A stretch of 64,000 nt of DNA. It comes from Branchiostoma lanceolatum (Eukaryota > Chordata > Leptocardii > Amphioxiformes > Branchiostomatidae). Below the pieces are notes generated by a model, which saw nothing but the letters and a program-made list of their open reading frames with translations, ran no database searches and was not told the origin of the DNA. Numbering within the stretch: position 1 is the first letter of the stretch; every line of letters starts with the position of its first letter. Positions 12,370-23,503 of this stretch are shown here, piece after piece. Position numbers and translations under genes: made by a program. The DNA lies in NCBI RefSeq assembly GCF_035083965.1, contig NC_089738.1, positions 17,927,734 to 17,991,733 of the forward strand, in the 5' to 3' direction.

Positions 12370-12925
12370 ATTGAAAGAGAAGAGCAAAGGAAGTCATACA
12401 TCAACTGTAGTGATCCCGATATAGGAAAACTACGTCACGGTAGCCTTACTAAGAATGGTCGTTCTACAGTTGTTTTTTTTGTTGCTCGTCTTGGCAAAGT
12501 TTTGGACTGTTGTTGTAATTGAAAGAGAACCTTGAGGGAAGTTACTCAACAACTGAAGTGACCCTGATATGAGAAGACAACGTCACGGCAGTGTTACTAA
12601 GAATGATCATTTTACAATTTGTTTTTTCATCTTGGCAAAGTTTTGGACTGTTGTTGTGACGTTAATTGAAAGAGAACCTCGAGGGAAGTTACTCATCAAC
12701 TGAAGTAACCCTGATATGAGAAGACTGCGTCACGGCAGTGTTACTAAGAATGGTCGTTAGCGTAAAATAGTAAGTGTTGTTTCGGCGTCTGGGCAAATTA
12801 TATTTTGGACTGCTTTTGTAATTGAAAGAGAAGGTCGAGGGAAGTTGCTCATCAACTGAAGTAACCCTGATATCAGAAGACTAACTACGTCACGACAGCG
12901 TTACTAGGAAGGGCCGTTAGCGGGT
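12370..12925 (+). repeat. Four-unit tandem array with CRE-like cores upstream of the secreted-protein gene
   Basis: Units begin ATTGAAAGAGAA at 12,370, 12,518, 12,665 and 12,821 (periods 148, 147, 156 bp). Each holds, in order, GAAGT, a CATCAACTG-like block, CCCGATAT or CCTGATAT, then a CGTCACG core (TACGTCACG in units 1 and 4) and TTACTAAGAATGGTCGTT. The array stops about 200 bp before the TATA box of the gene at 13.2 kb, and a further TGACGTAA (12,998-13,005) lies between them, so it may act as an upstream control region; that is inference. Confidence 0.8.
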
Positions 12926-13123
12926 CTACCAGCTGGGTAATGTCTGGAACTGACAGCGCCCTGCCAAATATGGGCCTTCATCACAACCTTGTTTACTGAC
13001 GTAAAACTAACAAACAACTGACCCCGCCCCCGTCACCCCTAGCTGACCGGTCAGGCCGGGTGCGTAGGAGGGGTTCCTGTGACCAAATACGGCCCGGAAG
13101 GCGGGGGAAATGTAAACTCAGGG

Positions 13124-13135
13124 GTGTATATAAAC
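13124..13135 (+). promoter_or_regulatory. TATA box of the secreted coiled-coil protein gene
   Basis: GTGTATATAAAC at 13,124-13,135 lies about 120 bp before the ATG, which places the expected start near 13,155-13,165 and gives a 5' UTR of about 90 nt without intron. GC-rich sequence with a CCCCGCCCCC Sp1-like site lies about 100 bp upstream. Confidence 0.75.
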
Positions 13136-13248
13136 CGGGGAGTTTGCTGGACTTTCAACAAAACCTACTGACTTCCCAAGAAGCAGGTCTGTCTTTAGAG
13201 TTAAACTTCTACAGCGAACCACAGCCGACGACTTTTCCTTGAAGAAAG

Positions 13249-16052
13249 ATGGAGTTTTCTGCGAATATCGTCCTCCTCGCCATGCTGGCCGCATGTAGTC
13301 TTACCGAGGGCGCCGTGAGAACCATACGGTCGAGGGGAGACACCATCCCGCCTGGGCAAACCGACGCCTCGCAGGTTAGTATCTACTTCTTCGAGACTTG
13401 TAGAACATGCAGGCCTGCAGAACATGCTACGCTGTACCATGCCCGTAGGCAGGATTTTGAATGGGGGGGTTCTTTTTAATTTTTAAGGGACCAGCGAGCG
13501 CCGCAGGCGCGAGACGAGCGCCGCAGGCGCGAGCTTCCTAGGGGGGTCCGGGAAATTTTAAAATTTGAACCTTCTGATATGGCATTTCCTGTGTTTTTGA
13601 GAGGATTTAAAAGGAAGAAATCAGAGACAAAGTTAGCAGTTTTTCTAGGATTTCAGCTCCGTTGGTGATACAAATAGACCCACCTTAAAAAAAAACCTTG
13701 GACGTTAAAAAGTGGACCCTTGAGCGTTTCAATTTCTAAGAATTGAACCTTCTGAAAGGGCATTTCCTGTGTTTTTGAGAGAATTTCAGAGGAAAAATCA
13801 GAGACAAAGTTTTTTCTAGGATCCTAGCCTCAGTGGCATTGCTGGTGATACAAATAAGTCCACCTTGAAAAAAATCTTGAACATTAAAAAGTGGACCTTC
13901 AAACCTGTGAAAGTGGACCTTCAAGCCAATGGGGGGGTTCGTCCGAACCCCCCGAACCCCCCCTGGCTACGGGCTCCGTAAAATTTTTCCACGGTCTTCA
14001 AATGGTTTATTTCTACGTAACAAAACGTCAAAATCTTTCGGCCATCATGACATTTTTCTCAGAAATTCCCTTTATTCCATACGAAGCGAAGAAACAGTCA
14101 TTCTCATACTATGAGTTGATGTCCTTTGATTTAGTCCCGACCCTCGCCAATAGAAATACATTTGACGGGGAAAAAGCTCAGTTGCTTAGACGAGAAGTCG
14201 TTGATTCTTATCGAATCGAATTTGAAAGAAAAAAAAAACATGTACACATCAGAACGGTCGTTTTGTCACGAAATATCTTGAAAAACTGCTTACATTCTTA
14301 GAAGACTTTTCCAAAGAAAGGCAAATCTGTGTTTCACATCAAAACGTTTTATGTCCAACGGTTGGTCGAACGCCAGCCCCCGACCCTGCACTAAAGCCGT
14401 CTAAAGCCTTCACAGCGCGGTTGGTTTCAATCAGCGCTTCCTTCGAGTGCGTCTCTCTTGTCTTAAGAGATCTTTAAACGCGACAAGGGAATTTAAGTAT
14501 GCCAAGATGAAAGTTCCACCCCAAGGCCTACCCCGACCTGGAGCAATCAACCGAGATGTTCTTGATTTAACCAAACAGAGCCGTTTGTTTGGAGTAATTT
14601 TCCTCGATTTCCTCTTGTTTGGTTTGGCTGGTTTGGCTGATGAACTTTTCCGTCGTCGCGGGGACTGGAAAGTTTCCCCTTGACAACCCCATCTTTCATT
14701 TCATGTTTTTGGCAGAGGATACTTAGATAGGTTCACGTCCAACTCGTATAGTACCGCACGTATAGATAACAAGCTTTCAGTCGCGCAATGGAATGTCTTT
14801 GAAGTACTAGTACATCATTTTTCTTAACAGTGTATCCACATAAAGCTTATCTAAGAAAGCATTAGGGACTGATATTTCACCTCTTTTATCAGGCATTTGC
14901 GGCCGATGTACGCATTGTACTGATATAACATATTTACATTGAAGACTAAGGCAATTAAATAAAGTACGTATACTTTATACTTGGCACTTTTATATAACTA
15001 ACTAACTCTAGTATAGAGTATGATTTCGTTCGTTCCTAGCTTACGTGTTTTAAGTATGGTGAGGAGAAGAGAAGAAGTACATGTATAACGTTATACATTA
15101 ATTATAGATATAGATAAAGCATAGCATAAGTTTTTCATTACTTTCTTCGTATCCAACCTACTGATCATGACACATTCAGCCCATGTTGGGCATGATGAGC
15201 ATGCAATAAACTAAATTGTCATTGTCATATTTGTTCTACAAAACAATAACAAGTTTCCCCTCCGTTCCCCCTATAGCCTGACGGCGGCCTGACCACCGGT
15301 ACCGACGCTGACGGGAACTGCGTGTACTCCTTCCACGTGCCGATCGAGGCGATCAACCTGCGGCCGTGCCCCGGCGGCTCGGACTCCCGGGAGCTAGCGC
15401 AGCTGCGGGCGGACATGGCCGCACAGTCCACCGCCGCCAACACACGCATCACCGACCTCGCCGCCATGGTGTGTAAAACATTGCTGATTTTTTTCTTCGT
15501 TTCATTTTTACTAAAGGTCACCAGAAAAAAAGGTTCAAAAGCCACTTGAGATTAAAGATTACTTAGCCTGGATAAGAACTGAAAGAGATATAGATATGAC
15601 AGGAGTGACTGAGTACTTTTAAACCCTGTTTACGAGCACCGCTCATGTTTGCATTCGTTGTTTAAGTTCACGTTATGAGTTTTAGGTGGATTTAGTTGTT
15701 TTCCGTTGTCCTCATTTCTAGATCATTTGCTTTTCATATCTTCGCCTGTCTAGTACATTTCCTGAAGATTGTATTTGATGATTTTGCGCAAGCAAATCAA
15801 TTAGAAACCAATCAGCAATTTGATATATGCCGTAAAATTATGTGTAACCTTCCGGAAATACCAGTGCGATGTTTTCTTTTTCGCGACTGACGTCATGATT
15901 CATCACTTCCTCAGGTCGAGCTTCTGCAGGAGAGCCTTGCAGCTCAGCAGCGCCACATAGAGGCCCTACAGAGAACTGCAGAACAAGGAGCATCCAGCTC
16001 ACCCAACCACATCCCGGGAGTTATCCGGCCGTACCGTCTCTTCGGTAGATAA
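13249..16052 (+). CDS. Small secreted coiled-coil protein (151 aa, 3 exons)
   Basis: Exons 13249-13374, 15277-15468 and 15915-16052 are all phase 0 with GT-AG borders and end in TAA. Residues 1-21 (MEFSANIVLLAMLAACSLTEG) form a signal peptide. Then comes an Arg-rich linker and, at about 53-70, a two-cysteine motif CVYSFHVPIEAINLRPCP. Residues about 75-130 are heptad-like and helical (ELAQLRADMAAQ; VELLQESLAAQQRHIEALQ), a probable coiled coil for oligomer formation, followed by a short tail ending in PYRLFGR. The Cys-x-aromatic-x-Phe-x-Val-Pro...Cys segment before a coiled coil recalls the N-termini of angiopoietin- or EMILIN-type secreted proteins, but no globular C-terminal domain follows here. 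Extracellular role inferred; family uncertain. Intron 1 carries a DNA-element insertion (13.44-13.97 kb). Confidence 0.75.
13440..13975. mobile_element. Non-autonomous DNA-transposon-like element with GCCCGTAG ends
   Basis: The left end GCCCGTAGGCAGG...GGGGGGGTTC (13,440) is matched by the inverted right end GAACCCCC...CCTGGCTACGGGC (to about 13,974). The interior consists of two 178-bp tandem units, each with GAACCTTCTGA, GGCATTTCCTGTGTTTTTGA, AATCAGAGACAAAG, GGTGATACAAATA and AAAAAGTGGACC. A second copy is at 60,210-60,655. It sits in intron 1 of the secreted-protein gene. A 20-bp GC-rich direct repeat (GAGCGCCGCAGGCGCGAG) lies at 13,494-13,533. Confidence 0.75.
13976..15276 (+). other. Rest of intron 1 of the secreted-protein gene
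   Basis: AT-rich sequence with no supported exon on either strand; the 136-codon open frame at 13,891-14,301 has no splice or composition support and overlaps the repeat. Confidence 0.5.
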
Positions 16053-16563
16053 AGGACCATATTTACAATGGACGTTAATGTCTTAAAACCATGTGTGAAT
16101 ATTCCACGCTACGCTGCCAGTTATAAACAACAATTGTAGATACCGAACTTGTGATATTTATTCAAGACGTTTTGTAACTTTTGTAAGCATTCTGGAAATG
16201 CACCTCTCAGGCGACTAATCTTTATGATTTAAATCTAACTCATTCATTTATTCATTCATTATGATTACTAACACTCTCTTGTAAATAATGTGAATCTTTG
16301 TGGAAGGTTAAGTATAGCAAATACATTAATAATTCCATGGCTGTTACATTCCAATTGAAATACTGTATAGCAAAATTACAAGTATTGCAACTGCACCTGG
16401 TTCAATTACTGTATACTCATATCAAAACATTATCTCTTTACCAGAAAACTATGTGACTCTGGTTCAAAATTCGACTTGATTATGATGATTTAGCAACAGC
16501 AAGATTATTACTATAAAATTGTACTTCTACTTTATACACTGACTGTGAATATGGTATATACAG

Positions 16564-16569
16564 AATAAA
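16564..16569 (+). terminator. Polyadenylation signal of the secreted-protein gene
   Basis: AATAAA about 510 nt after the stop codon, followed within 50 nt by a TATGTATGGCTTGTTCTTCTGT-type GU-rich stretch. It is the first canonical hexamer in a good context after the stop. Confidence 0.6.
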
Positions 16570-16619
16570 GGACTTTGAATTCTATGACACTTCTTATGTA
16601 TGGCTTGTTCTTCTGTCTA

Positions 16620-17890
16620 AGGAATTTTTTTTGACTAACTTTTAAAGCTTTGCTTAATTTTAGACAGACTTCCAGATTTATGTCGGTTTTGAAAATAATT
16701 ATCAAAGCAGAAATAATTTGCTTCCAGTTTGCTTTCTAGATTACAATCTTCAATGTAGTCAAACAACAGCAAATAAGTTACTCGACAACTTTTATAATCA
16801 TTTATTGTTTATCTCATTTATTGAAATCCAAGAAAGAGGGAAATCTATTGATAAAAACAACACTTTAATTAAGCACAGTTTGCAACGTGAACATTTAGGC
16901 CACAAAAAATGAAATAAATAAAAGTTTTGCCCATAATACATCTAATTCATAACTTACATATTTCATTCAACCATAAAGGTGATTTTTCTTTAGATATGGC
17001 ATTGTCAAAATAATATCTAATCATCAAAAAACACTCTTTTTTTAGAATTAAATCTCAAATTTGTTGCTAGGGGTTTTGTACCACATAACACCTTAAGAAA
17101 TTTGTAAACAACACTTAATATTCATTTTGACATTTGCTCTTTCACTGTTGGCTGGGACTGAGGCATTTCAGTCAGACTTGTTTATGAAAGTGTGCTTCAA
17201 AAATAAGAGCTGATGATACTTTGCAGATCACTGTGCAGGGGCGATAGTTACTGGTTACACCCCTATCTTCCGACACGGTCACACCCCAATGTTCTGACAC
17301 TCCCCAACCCTAACTCTAATCCTAACATAGGCATGTCAGGATGTACATGTAGGGGTGTCCCCATACATGTAGTTACCCAGCTTTCTTTCCCATTTCCCAA
17401 TAGAACCATTTCAGCATAAAAGTATCAGCATGAAACTGCTACATTGTGACAATCTGTATCTGTATCTGTTGCGACATAGCCCAAACATAATACCATTCCA
17501 AATGACATGAACATTACTTCAGCACCATACCTACATGTATACCAACAACCAAACGTGGGTTCTTAATGCTGACAGTTTAACTCAGTGTCCTGCGTGTATT
17601 TCCTTTTATCAACATCAGCAAATTCCGGTTATGGTGCAAGTATGTGATAGCCTAGTATCTAGCTGTGGTACAGATGTACTCTTCTTCCCAACAGTCATTC
17701 CCCAACCAAAGCTGTGAAAGCCTGATTACCGGGTTACGTTAGGCTTGCAAGTTACATTCACAGTGACAACAGACATTTTTTCCACACAGCTCCTGTTAAC
17801 GTACGCCAACACAAGAGATAAAATATTCATAAGGCCGACAACAGCAGATGTTTATGACTTGAGAGGTTGTTGTGGGTCCTGTGTCCTGTG
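16620..17890. other. Spacer between convergent genes
   Basis: Between the 3' end of the secreted-protein gene and the PARL stop codon. AT-rich, with no supported ORF; TTTATT (minus-strand AATAAA) occurs at about 16,800 and 16,817 and could serve PARL, but would give a UTR of over 1 kb. Confidence 0.5.
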
Positions 17891-17897
17891 ATGATCA

Positions 17898-20800
17898 TTA
17901 TTTAGGGGGAGGTTGTTGAGGGTCTCGTAGTTTGTGCCATGCCCTCATGATTGGTTCTCTGTTCTGCCAGATCTGCTTGTGTCCGTACAGCATGTACCAA
18001 CTGGAAATAGGAGGCAGAAGAGGTGTTGTATGTCAGGTTTAGAATTTGATTGCAGATGAAACTGTTTTCCTGATCACCAAAGACTGAGGCATGACAAACT
18101 ATGATTGTGTTCAGAATACACGTACATCTGCTTTCCTGATTCCTGGACCTGTACATATACCTCATTACAATTTTAGTAGAAAAAAAAGCGAGATTCTAGC
18201 AACTGAAGCTCTCCTGCACTTTGGTTATTTTGTGACAGGTGGCGCCTGTGTTCTTGTTACAGTAAACTCTTTACCTTACTGTTGTATGGTGCCTGTAGAC
18301 TTACACTTACAACTTTGCACATTTTGAGGTACTTTTTTTCTGATGATCCCTTTATGCTCTTCTACACTCCTATACTGTAATATAGAAGTTCATGTATCAG
18401 ATTCTGTAAGTCATCAGATATAACAATCATTTTAGTAAAGACAACATGAAGAAGACCTACATGCCACACAGGGCCCCTCCCAGGTGAGCCGCGTGGTCGA
18501 AGAACTTCCAGCCCATCAGCACACCTGCCGCGTCAAGGCCCATGATCACCTTAATCGCCTGGGGGGAGAGAGTCAAGACGTCTTAAGATCTTCTAAAATA
18601 TTAAAATAAAACTCTATTCACTCTTACTCATGGGGGGAGAGGCAAGATGTCTTAAAACTGCCAACTTATCTTCTAGAATCATGACTATTACAAAGATTCT
18701 CTTCACTCTTACTCTTTGGGGGTGAGAGTTAAGACGTCTTAAGACTGCCAACTTATCTTCCAGAATCTTGACTATTACAAAGATTCTCTTCACTCTTACT
18801 CATGGAGGTGAGAGTCAAGATGTGTTAAGACAGCCAACTTATCTTCTAGAATCGTGACTCAAAAAAGAATCTCTTCACCCTTACACCACATGGGGGGGGA
18901 GTCAAGATGTCTTAAGACTGCTAAATTATCTTCTAGAAAAAGGTAAGTACGTAAAGGTAGGGGCAGTGGGTTGTTATCCACTGTGTCTAGGGCATGGTAT
19001 TGAAAGGCCCATGTCAGATGATATAAGACATGAGTATACATCTACAATGTACATATACTTGTACTCACCGACCCAGCTGTGAAAGTGACAAACGGGAAGA
19101 AGACGATAGCAAGCTGCGCCTCTGGAACCTGGGTGCACACTAGACCCAGTACACCCATGATGGCCCCAGACTACAGAATAAGGGAAACACAGAACACATG
19201 TCAGCTGAACCTGGGTGCACACTAGACCCAGCACACCCATGATGGCACCAGACTACAGAATGGTAGGGAAAAGATACAAATTAGCTGGGAACACATGAAA
19301 CTAAATCTTGTGACACTGGGTTTCGACACAAAATGTTTTAACTTCAAAGACAGAGAAAGACTATATACATGTAACTAGTTTTCAGTAGAAGCATACTCAC
19401 AGCTCCTAGTGAAGGCCCAAACCTCTGGAACCCAACTTTAGCTGCATAGCTGGCTAGGTTGGACACCACTCCTGTTAATGAGTGGGTGAATGAATGAATG
19501 AATGAAAGCATTGTAGACACTTTTTATTGACATGACAAAAGTACAAATACTTCTAATTCTAAACAAAACCACATTGAAGAAAAGAATCAAAACAAAAACG
19601 AGAAGCAAACGGGAGCTTGGATAGGATGGATTCTATACTAGAAGACTATTGGAATCTGTATCCAAACCTGCAGTGAGGTAGAAAGCTGTGAACTGCTCCT
19701 TTCCGAGGATGGCGACCGCACTTGTTGAGAATGACCACAGAACGTACATGTTCACAGCGTAGTGTATGAACGAGTAGTGACTAAAGGTGGACAGGACCAT
19801 GGGCAGGCAGATTGCAGCTGGGGAGAACCAATAATCAATCAATCAGTCAATCAATCAGTCAGCGCTTGTGAGAAGAACCACAGGATGTACATGTTCACCG
19901 CGTAGCAAACGAACGAGTCCAGCGAACCGTTATCCACCCCAAATCAATTCACAGATCGATAAATTGATTGATTAATCAACCAATTGACCAACCAAGCAAT
20001 TAATCAATCAATCAATCAAGCTTGAGTCTAACATCTTTCTTGTTCAAACTCTCTGGTCACAGAGAAAGCAGCAAAGGCACTAGAAATTACGAAATGTGAC
20101 TTTTTCATGTTCAAACGCTCAAGAAACTCCTTTCATACGTCTAAATGAAAACAAAAGTAACAAACAAACAAGCCAAGTCTATCAGGTTACAATACAAAAG
20201 TAGCAAAACAATACGACCCCCTCCTAACGTTGTAAGTAAACAAGTAGAGCAGACTCACTTGATGCGATGTTTGATGTGAAATACTTCAGCATCATGTGTT
20301 GACATCGAGGTATTCTCCACAGTGCATACACTAAACCATTTAGCCCTATGATTACTGGAACAGGGCATAAGAAACATAAATGATCTTGTCATATCAAATT
20401 AGCATACAGACCTGTCAAATCATCAACAAAATTACATCTAAAAACTGCAGTAAATTCCAGTAGACATCAGTAAAAATCAAGAGGAAGCTTAAAACTATCA
20501 AAAGTAACTTACAAATTATAGACAATCCTGTAGATTCAAAAAATAATTTCATCAGGTTGGATATTGGAGATTCTTTTTACACAGTAAATCTCATCTGCTG
20601 ACGTTTGGGATTGTGTACTCGCCGCAAAAGCGTCACCTACTTCGGATACTTATAGCGGCGAGAAGCAGTACTCCAGTCAGAAGCTCTGAAGAAGGTGTCT
20701 GACAGACACCGAAACGTCAGCAGGTGAGATTTACTGGTTGTGTAGAAAGAATCTCCAATATCCAATCCTGTAGATTGTTCGACAAATACTGTGTTTTATC

Positions 20801-23220
20801 AACCCTACCTGAAACAACTTTCTGCCCTTCTGTTAAGTTTTGCCAAAACTTGTTAATCTGTAAGAAAAGAGAGGGAAACAGGTGAAACACACTTCATACA
20901 AAGGCATACTTCAAATATACTGTAAGGAAAACATGTTTGTGTTTCTAGCATACTGATCTCCCATGGTTGTGCTCTGAAAAAACATTCACACATAATTACC
21001 CCTTTGCCCTTCAGTTAAATTTTCCCATGACTTGTTGGTCTGTGCAAACAAGAAGACATATCTATAACAGTCATTTCAGTCTCACACACCTAACCTCATG
21101 TGTTATAAAATTAACCAGTGAAGAGGCCTTGGCAACATTTGAAAACTAGTTCTGCATGACAAAGTACATAAAAATTGTTACAGTTATTTACATACTACGT
21201 ACATTATACTACAATAGCTCTTGATACAAAGTGATGCAATCCCACACACTAGCTAGCTTTCCTACCTCCCTTCTCCACTGCCCAGCTTTAGGCGGATGTA
21301 TTCTGTCCCTGAAGAAATCCCCGTCAATTCCGATCAGGCGACGGGTGAGCACGCGGAGATTCTCATACTGCCAGATGGACGCTCCCACAAAACTCACCCC
21401 ACTGAACTGACAAGGGGAGGAACACAAGCAGTAATGGTCAATATAACAAAACTGTGATACTTCAACTAAGCTGTTGCCCAGCATCTTCCTTTATTAAAGT
21501 TCTGCTGCTAATAATCGACAAAACTTGATAGAAGTCAAATCACTGTTGCGTGTACATGTACAGCTAGTTTCGCATTGGTCGAGGAAAAACTTCTTTGTAA
21601 CTTGTCATCAATTCAAAGTAATGTATCTACTACCATAAATTGAAATTTGTATTACAGCCCTTGCATGTGACATTTATATTTCTTAAGGCCTTACCACACA
21701 CTAGAAAGAAAAGACTACTTAAGTATTACGATGACTTGCACTTTATAGATAAGTCTACTGTCTGATCTATATTACAAATATCATTATGTTATCAATTCTT
21801 CATGCATATACTGACCCCTATAGCAAAGCAGAAAGGTTTAAACAGTCTCCTAAATGAGACTGTCTGTAACGTCTGATAGTCGAGCTCAGGAGAGATTCCA
21901 CTCTTCTGTAGGTTCTGCTGCTGTTCCGCATGTTTGTCACTGAAACTGTCTGTTTCCTTCTTCTGCTGGGACTTGAGATGAGGCGAGTCTTCTTTCTTAG
22001 GCGCTCTTCTGAACCCAAGCTGTTGCTGAAGACTTAATCTGTAAGATACAAGAGATTCTTGATTTTGTATTTTGGTAGAATAACTTAAGAACTGTCAGTA
22101 TCTGTGTAGCCGGTATAACTGCCATTCAGTGTAACACACCAGCTTCTGTATCTATATGAGTGTATAGCCGGAATAAGCCCATTCGCGGTTCCGACTACGC
22201 ATGTGCCGTGTCAAAGGTAAAGGTCCCCGAGACGTAAACAGAACCCGTCTTTAAGGTAGCGTGCGTAGTCCAGTGGTTAGCGATCTTGCCTCTGGAACTA
22301 GAAGCCCGGGGTTCGATCCCGGCTGTGTCGCTCACCCGACATGCACGCTACCGGAAAAGATCGCAGTCCTTAGGACGGGACGTTAAGCCGTGGTCCACTG
22401 TTCATTGTGCTTGTCGAAAAGAGCTAGGGGAAATTCCCCGGTACACTGAACCTGTAAATACTGTACATAGCGTCTGTCTCCTCTGTCACGACCAGTGGAA
22501 GAGTAGCTCATCTGTTCATTGAGTTCATTTGAGCTAAACTGGTTCGAGATTCCTTTCCTTTTTTTTCCTTTGTCTGGACGTTGTTATGCAAATCTAGACA
22601 GGAGCCTTAACCTTAGACACTGCACATGCGTAATCAAAACCGCGAATGGGCTTAATTATGAGGTAACCGGCACTAACCTCCCTTCACATAACACACCACA
22701 CTGGCACGCAATGTGGCAGCAGCTGGTTATATTACACTGAACGACCTGTCTCACCTAACCTTTGGACATTTACCTGTATTAAAGCGTTGTTTAAAGCTAG
22801 CTAGATCTAGATTCTAAATTAGTAAATGTATCATGATCTGATGACCAGCAAAATCTTAGTCAAATTTGATACCTCTTTTTTGAGGCAACTGCATTCAACT
22901 TGAAGATACTAATATCATAAGTATACTTATGGACTCACAATATAATATCATAAGAGTACGTCAGATGTTGGCCAAATACATACGTTTGTTATGTTACGTC
23001 ATGTTGTTGCACAACTTTCATCATAATTTTTTCCACCCCCCTCCCCAGAAAACCACATCTCTATTTGGGACCTTAGAAAAAACAACATCAATTCTACGTC
23101 CCCAAAAGGCTTCAACACAGAGATATTCCTTTGTAACAGCCTATAGAAGAGTATAGGAAAGTGTTTAACGTTTTACCTGTTCTTAGGCCCGAGAAACCCG
23201 CGTACTGCCTTCCTAAACAT
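17898..23220 (-). CDS. PARL: PARL, mitochondrial presenilin-associated rhomboid-like protease
   Basis: Ten exons, all in phase: 23220-23177, 22038-21816, 21406-21266, 20857-20809, 20354-20259, 19817-19668, 19471-19401, 19170-19069, 18558-18461, 18000-17898; 358 aa (human about 379). PARL is an intramembrane serine protease of the inner mitochondrial membrane that cleaves PINK1, PGAM5 and other proteins. Seen here: a basic start [15 protein letters not shown] suited to mitochondrial import; [10 protein letters not shown] before the first helix; the core [22 protein letters not shown]; the catalytic Ser in GPSLGA|SGAIMG, formed across the exon 7/8 junction; and the catalytic His in [12 protein letters not shown]. 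The C-terminus is [17 protein letters not shown]. The ATG at 23220 is preferred to the out-of-frame one at about 23274 because only it joins exon 2 in frame. Several exons have nearby partial copies. Confidence 0.97.
18562..18935 (-). repeat. Tandem repeat, about 86 bp unit, about 4.5 copies, upstream of a PARL acceptor
   Basis: Blocks CTCTTACTC recur at about 18,621, 18,706 and 18,793, with a diverged one near 18,878; each unit also carries GTCAAGA(C/T)GTCTTAAGA and AACTTATCTTCTAGAATC. The repeat begins at the polypyrimidine tract of the exon 18558-18461, so the acceptor-proximal intron has been multiplied. Confidence 0.8.
19211..19252 (-). pseudogene. Copy of the start of the PARL catalytic-serine exon
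   Basis: 82 bp upstream of the real exon 8, the first 42 nt are repeated ([14 protein letters not shown]) behind an acceptor AG and before a GT (CCCAG|GTTCAG). Both borders are phase 0, so inclusion would insert 14 residues and duplicate the SGA motif without a frameshift. Most likely a dead duplicate, but spliceable on paper. Confidence 0.65.
19862..19921 (-). pseudogene. Diverged partial copy of PARL exon 6
   Basis: The reverse strand reads close to the YAVNMYVLW region of exon 19817-19668 (YAVNMYILW) but is truncated and flanked by CAAT-type simple repeats. No usable splice borders were seen. Confidence 0.65.
20553..20769. mobile_element. Foldback element in a PARL intron
   Basis: Two arms of about 55 bp are inverted copies: GGTTGGATATTGGAGATTCT...CTGCTGACGTTT at the left and its reverse complement at the right, around a core of about 100 bp. 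AATCCTGTAGATT occurs on both outer sides (20,524 and 20,764). The inner ends carry CGAAACGTC, as in the foldback element at 47.5 kb. Confidence 0.75.
21000..21039 (-). other. PARL: Duplicate of PARL exon 4, possible alternative exon
   Basis: 182 bp upstream of exon 4 ([16 protein letters not shown]) lies a 40-nt open copy reading [13 protein letters not shown] with acceptor GCACAG and donor GG|GTAATT. Its length modulo 3 equals that of exon 4 (49 nt), so either could be used in place of the other. Human PARL has INKWWNNLSDGQR here. Use is unproven. Confidence 0.55.
22175..22655. mobile_element. MITE with about 60 bp terminal inverted repeats carrying a tRNA-like unit
   Basis: The left end TAAGCCCATTCGCGGTT...ACGCATGTGC is matched, inverted, by GCACATGCGTAATC...AACCGCGAATGGGCTTA at the right; weaker matching continues inward for some 30 bp. 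TTAA-like bases flank it. Inside, on the plus strand, 22,270-22,325 has tRNA-type control boxes (TAGTCCAGTGGTTAGCG and GGTTCGATCCC), so a SINE head appears to be nested in or captured by the element. It lies in PARL intron 1 and interrupts the older repeat seen at 136-303. Confidence 0.75.
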
Positions 23221-23503
23221 CGCGGACAGCCAACATCAGCCGGACATGTGAGGTCACCGAACCCGCCGCGAGGCATAGTGGGAAATAGGCCCAACCAACG
23301 CGGGCGGAGGGGTGAAAGATAAAACTCTAAAAAACATAATTTCAACAACAAAAACAACTTTTGATGAATACATTTTAAAGTATTACTTTTTTTACAAATT
23401 ATAAATACTGTAATTATAAGGAAAATGGCATATAGAGTTGAGTAGTAGTTAATGTTTCCCCTTTATAACATAGTGGACTAGTCCAAGTTCTCCAGGACCT
23501 GTC
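23221..23503. promoter_or_regulatory. Bidirectional PARL-COG3 promoter region
   Basis: The two start codons are 283 bp apart and divergent, so both 5' UTRs and the promoter must fit here unless a noncoding exon is missed. No TATA box. A GC-rich, CpG-containing part (23,221-23,320) lies on the PARL side and an AT-rich part on the COG3 side. ATGGCGG overlaps the COG3 start codon. Confidence 0.6.

Noticed and set aside
13891-14301. 136-codon ORF in intron 1 of the secreted-protein gene
   Set aside because: Starts inside the DNA-element copy and has no recognisable protein feature.
22270-22345. Possible functional tRNA gene
   Set aside because: A- and B-box sequences are present, but no clean cloverleaf with acceptor stem could be drawn, and it lies inside a MITE; treated as SINE-derived. 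The same applies to 34.8, 42.8, 52.1 and 56.9 kb.
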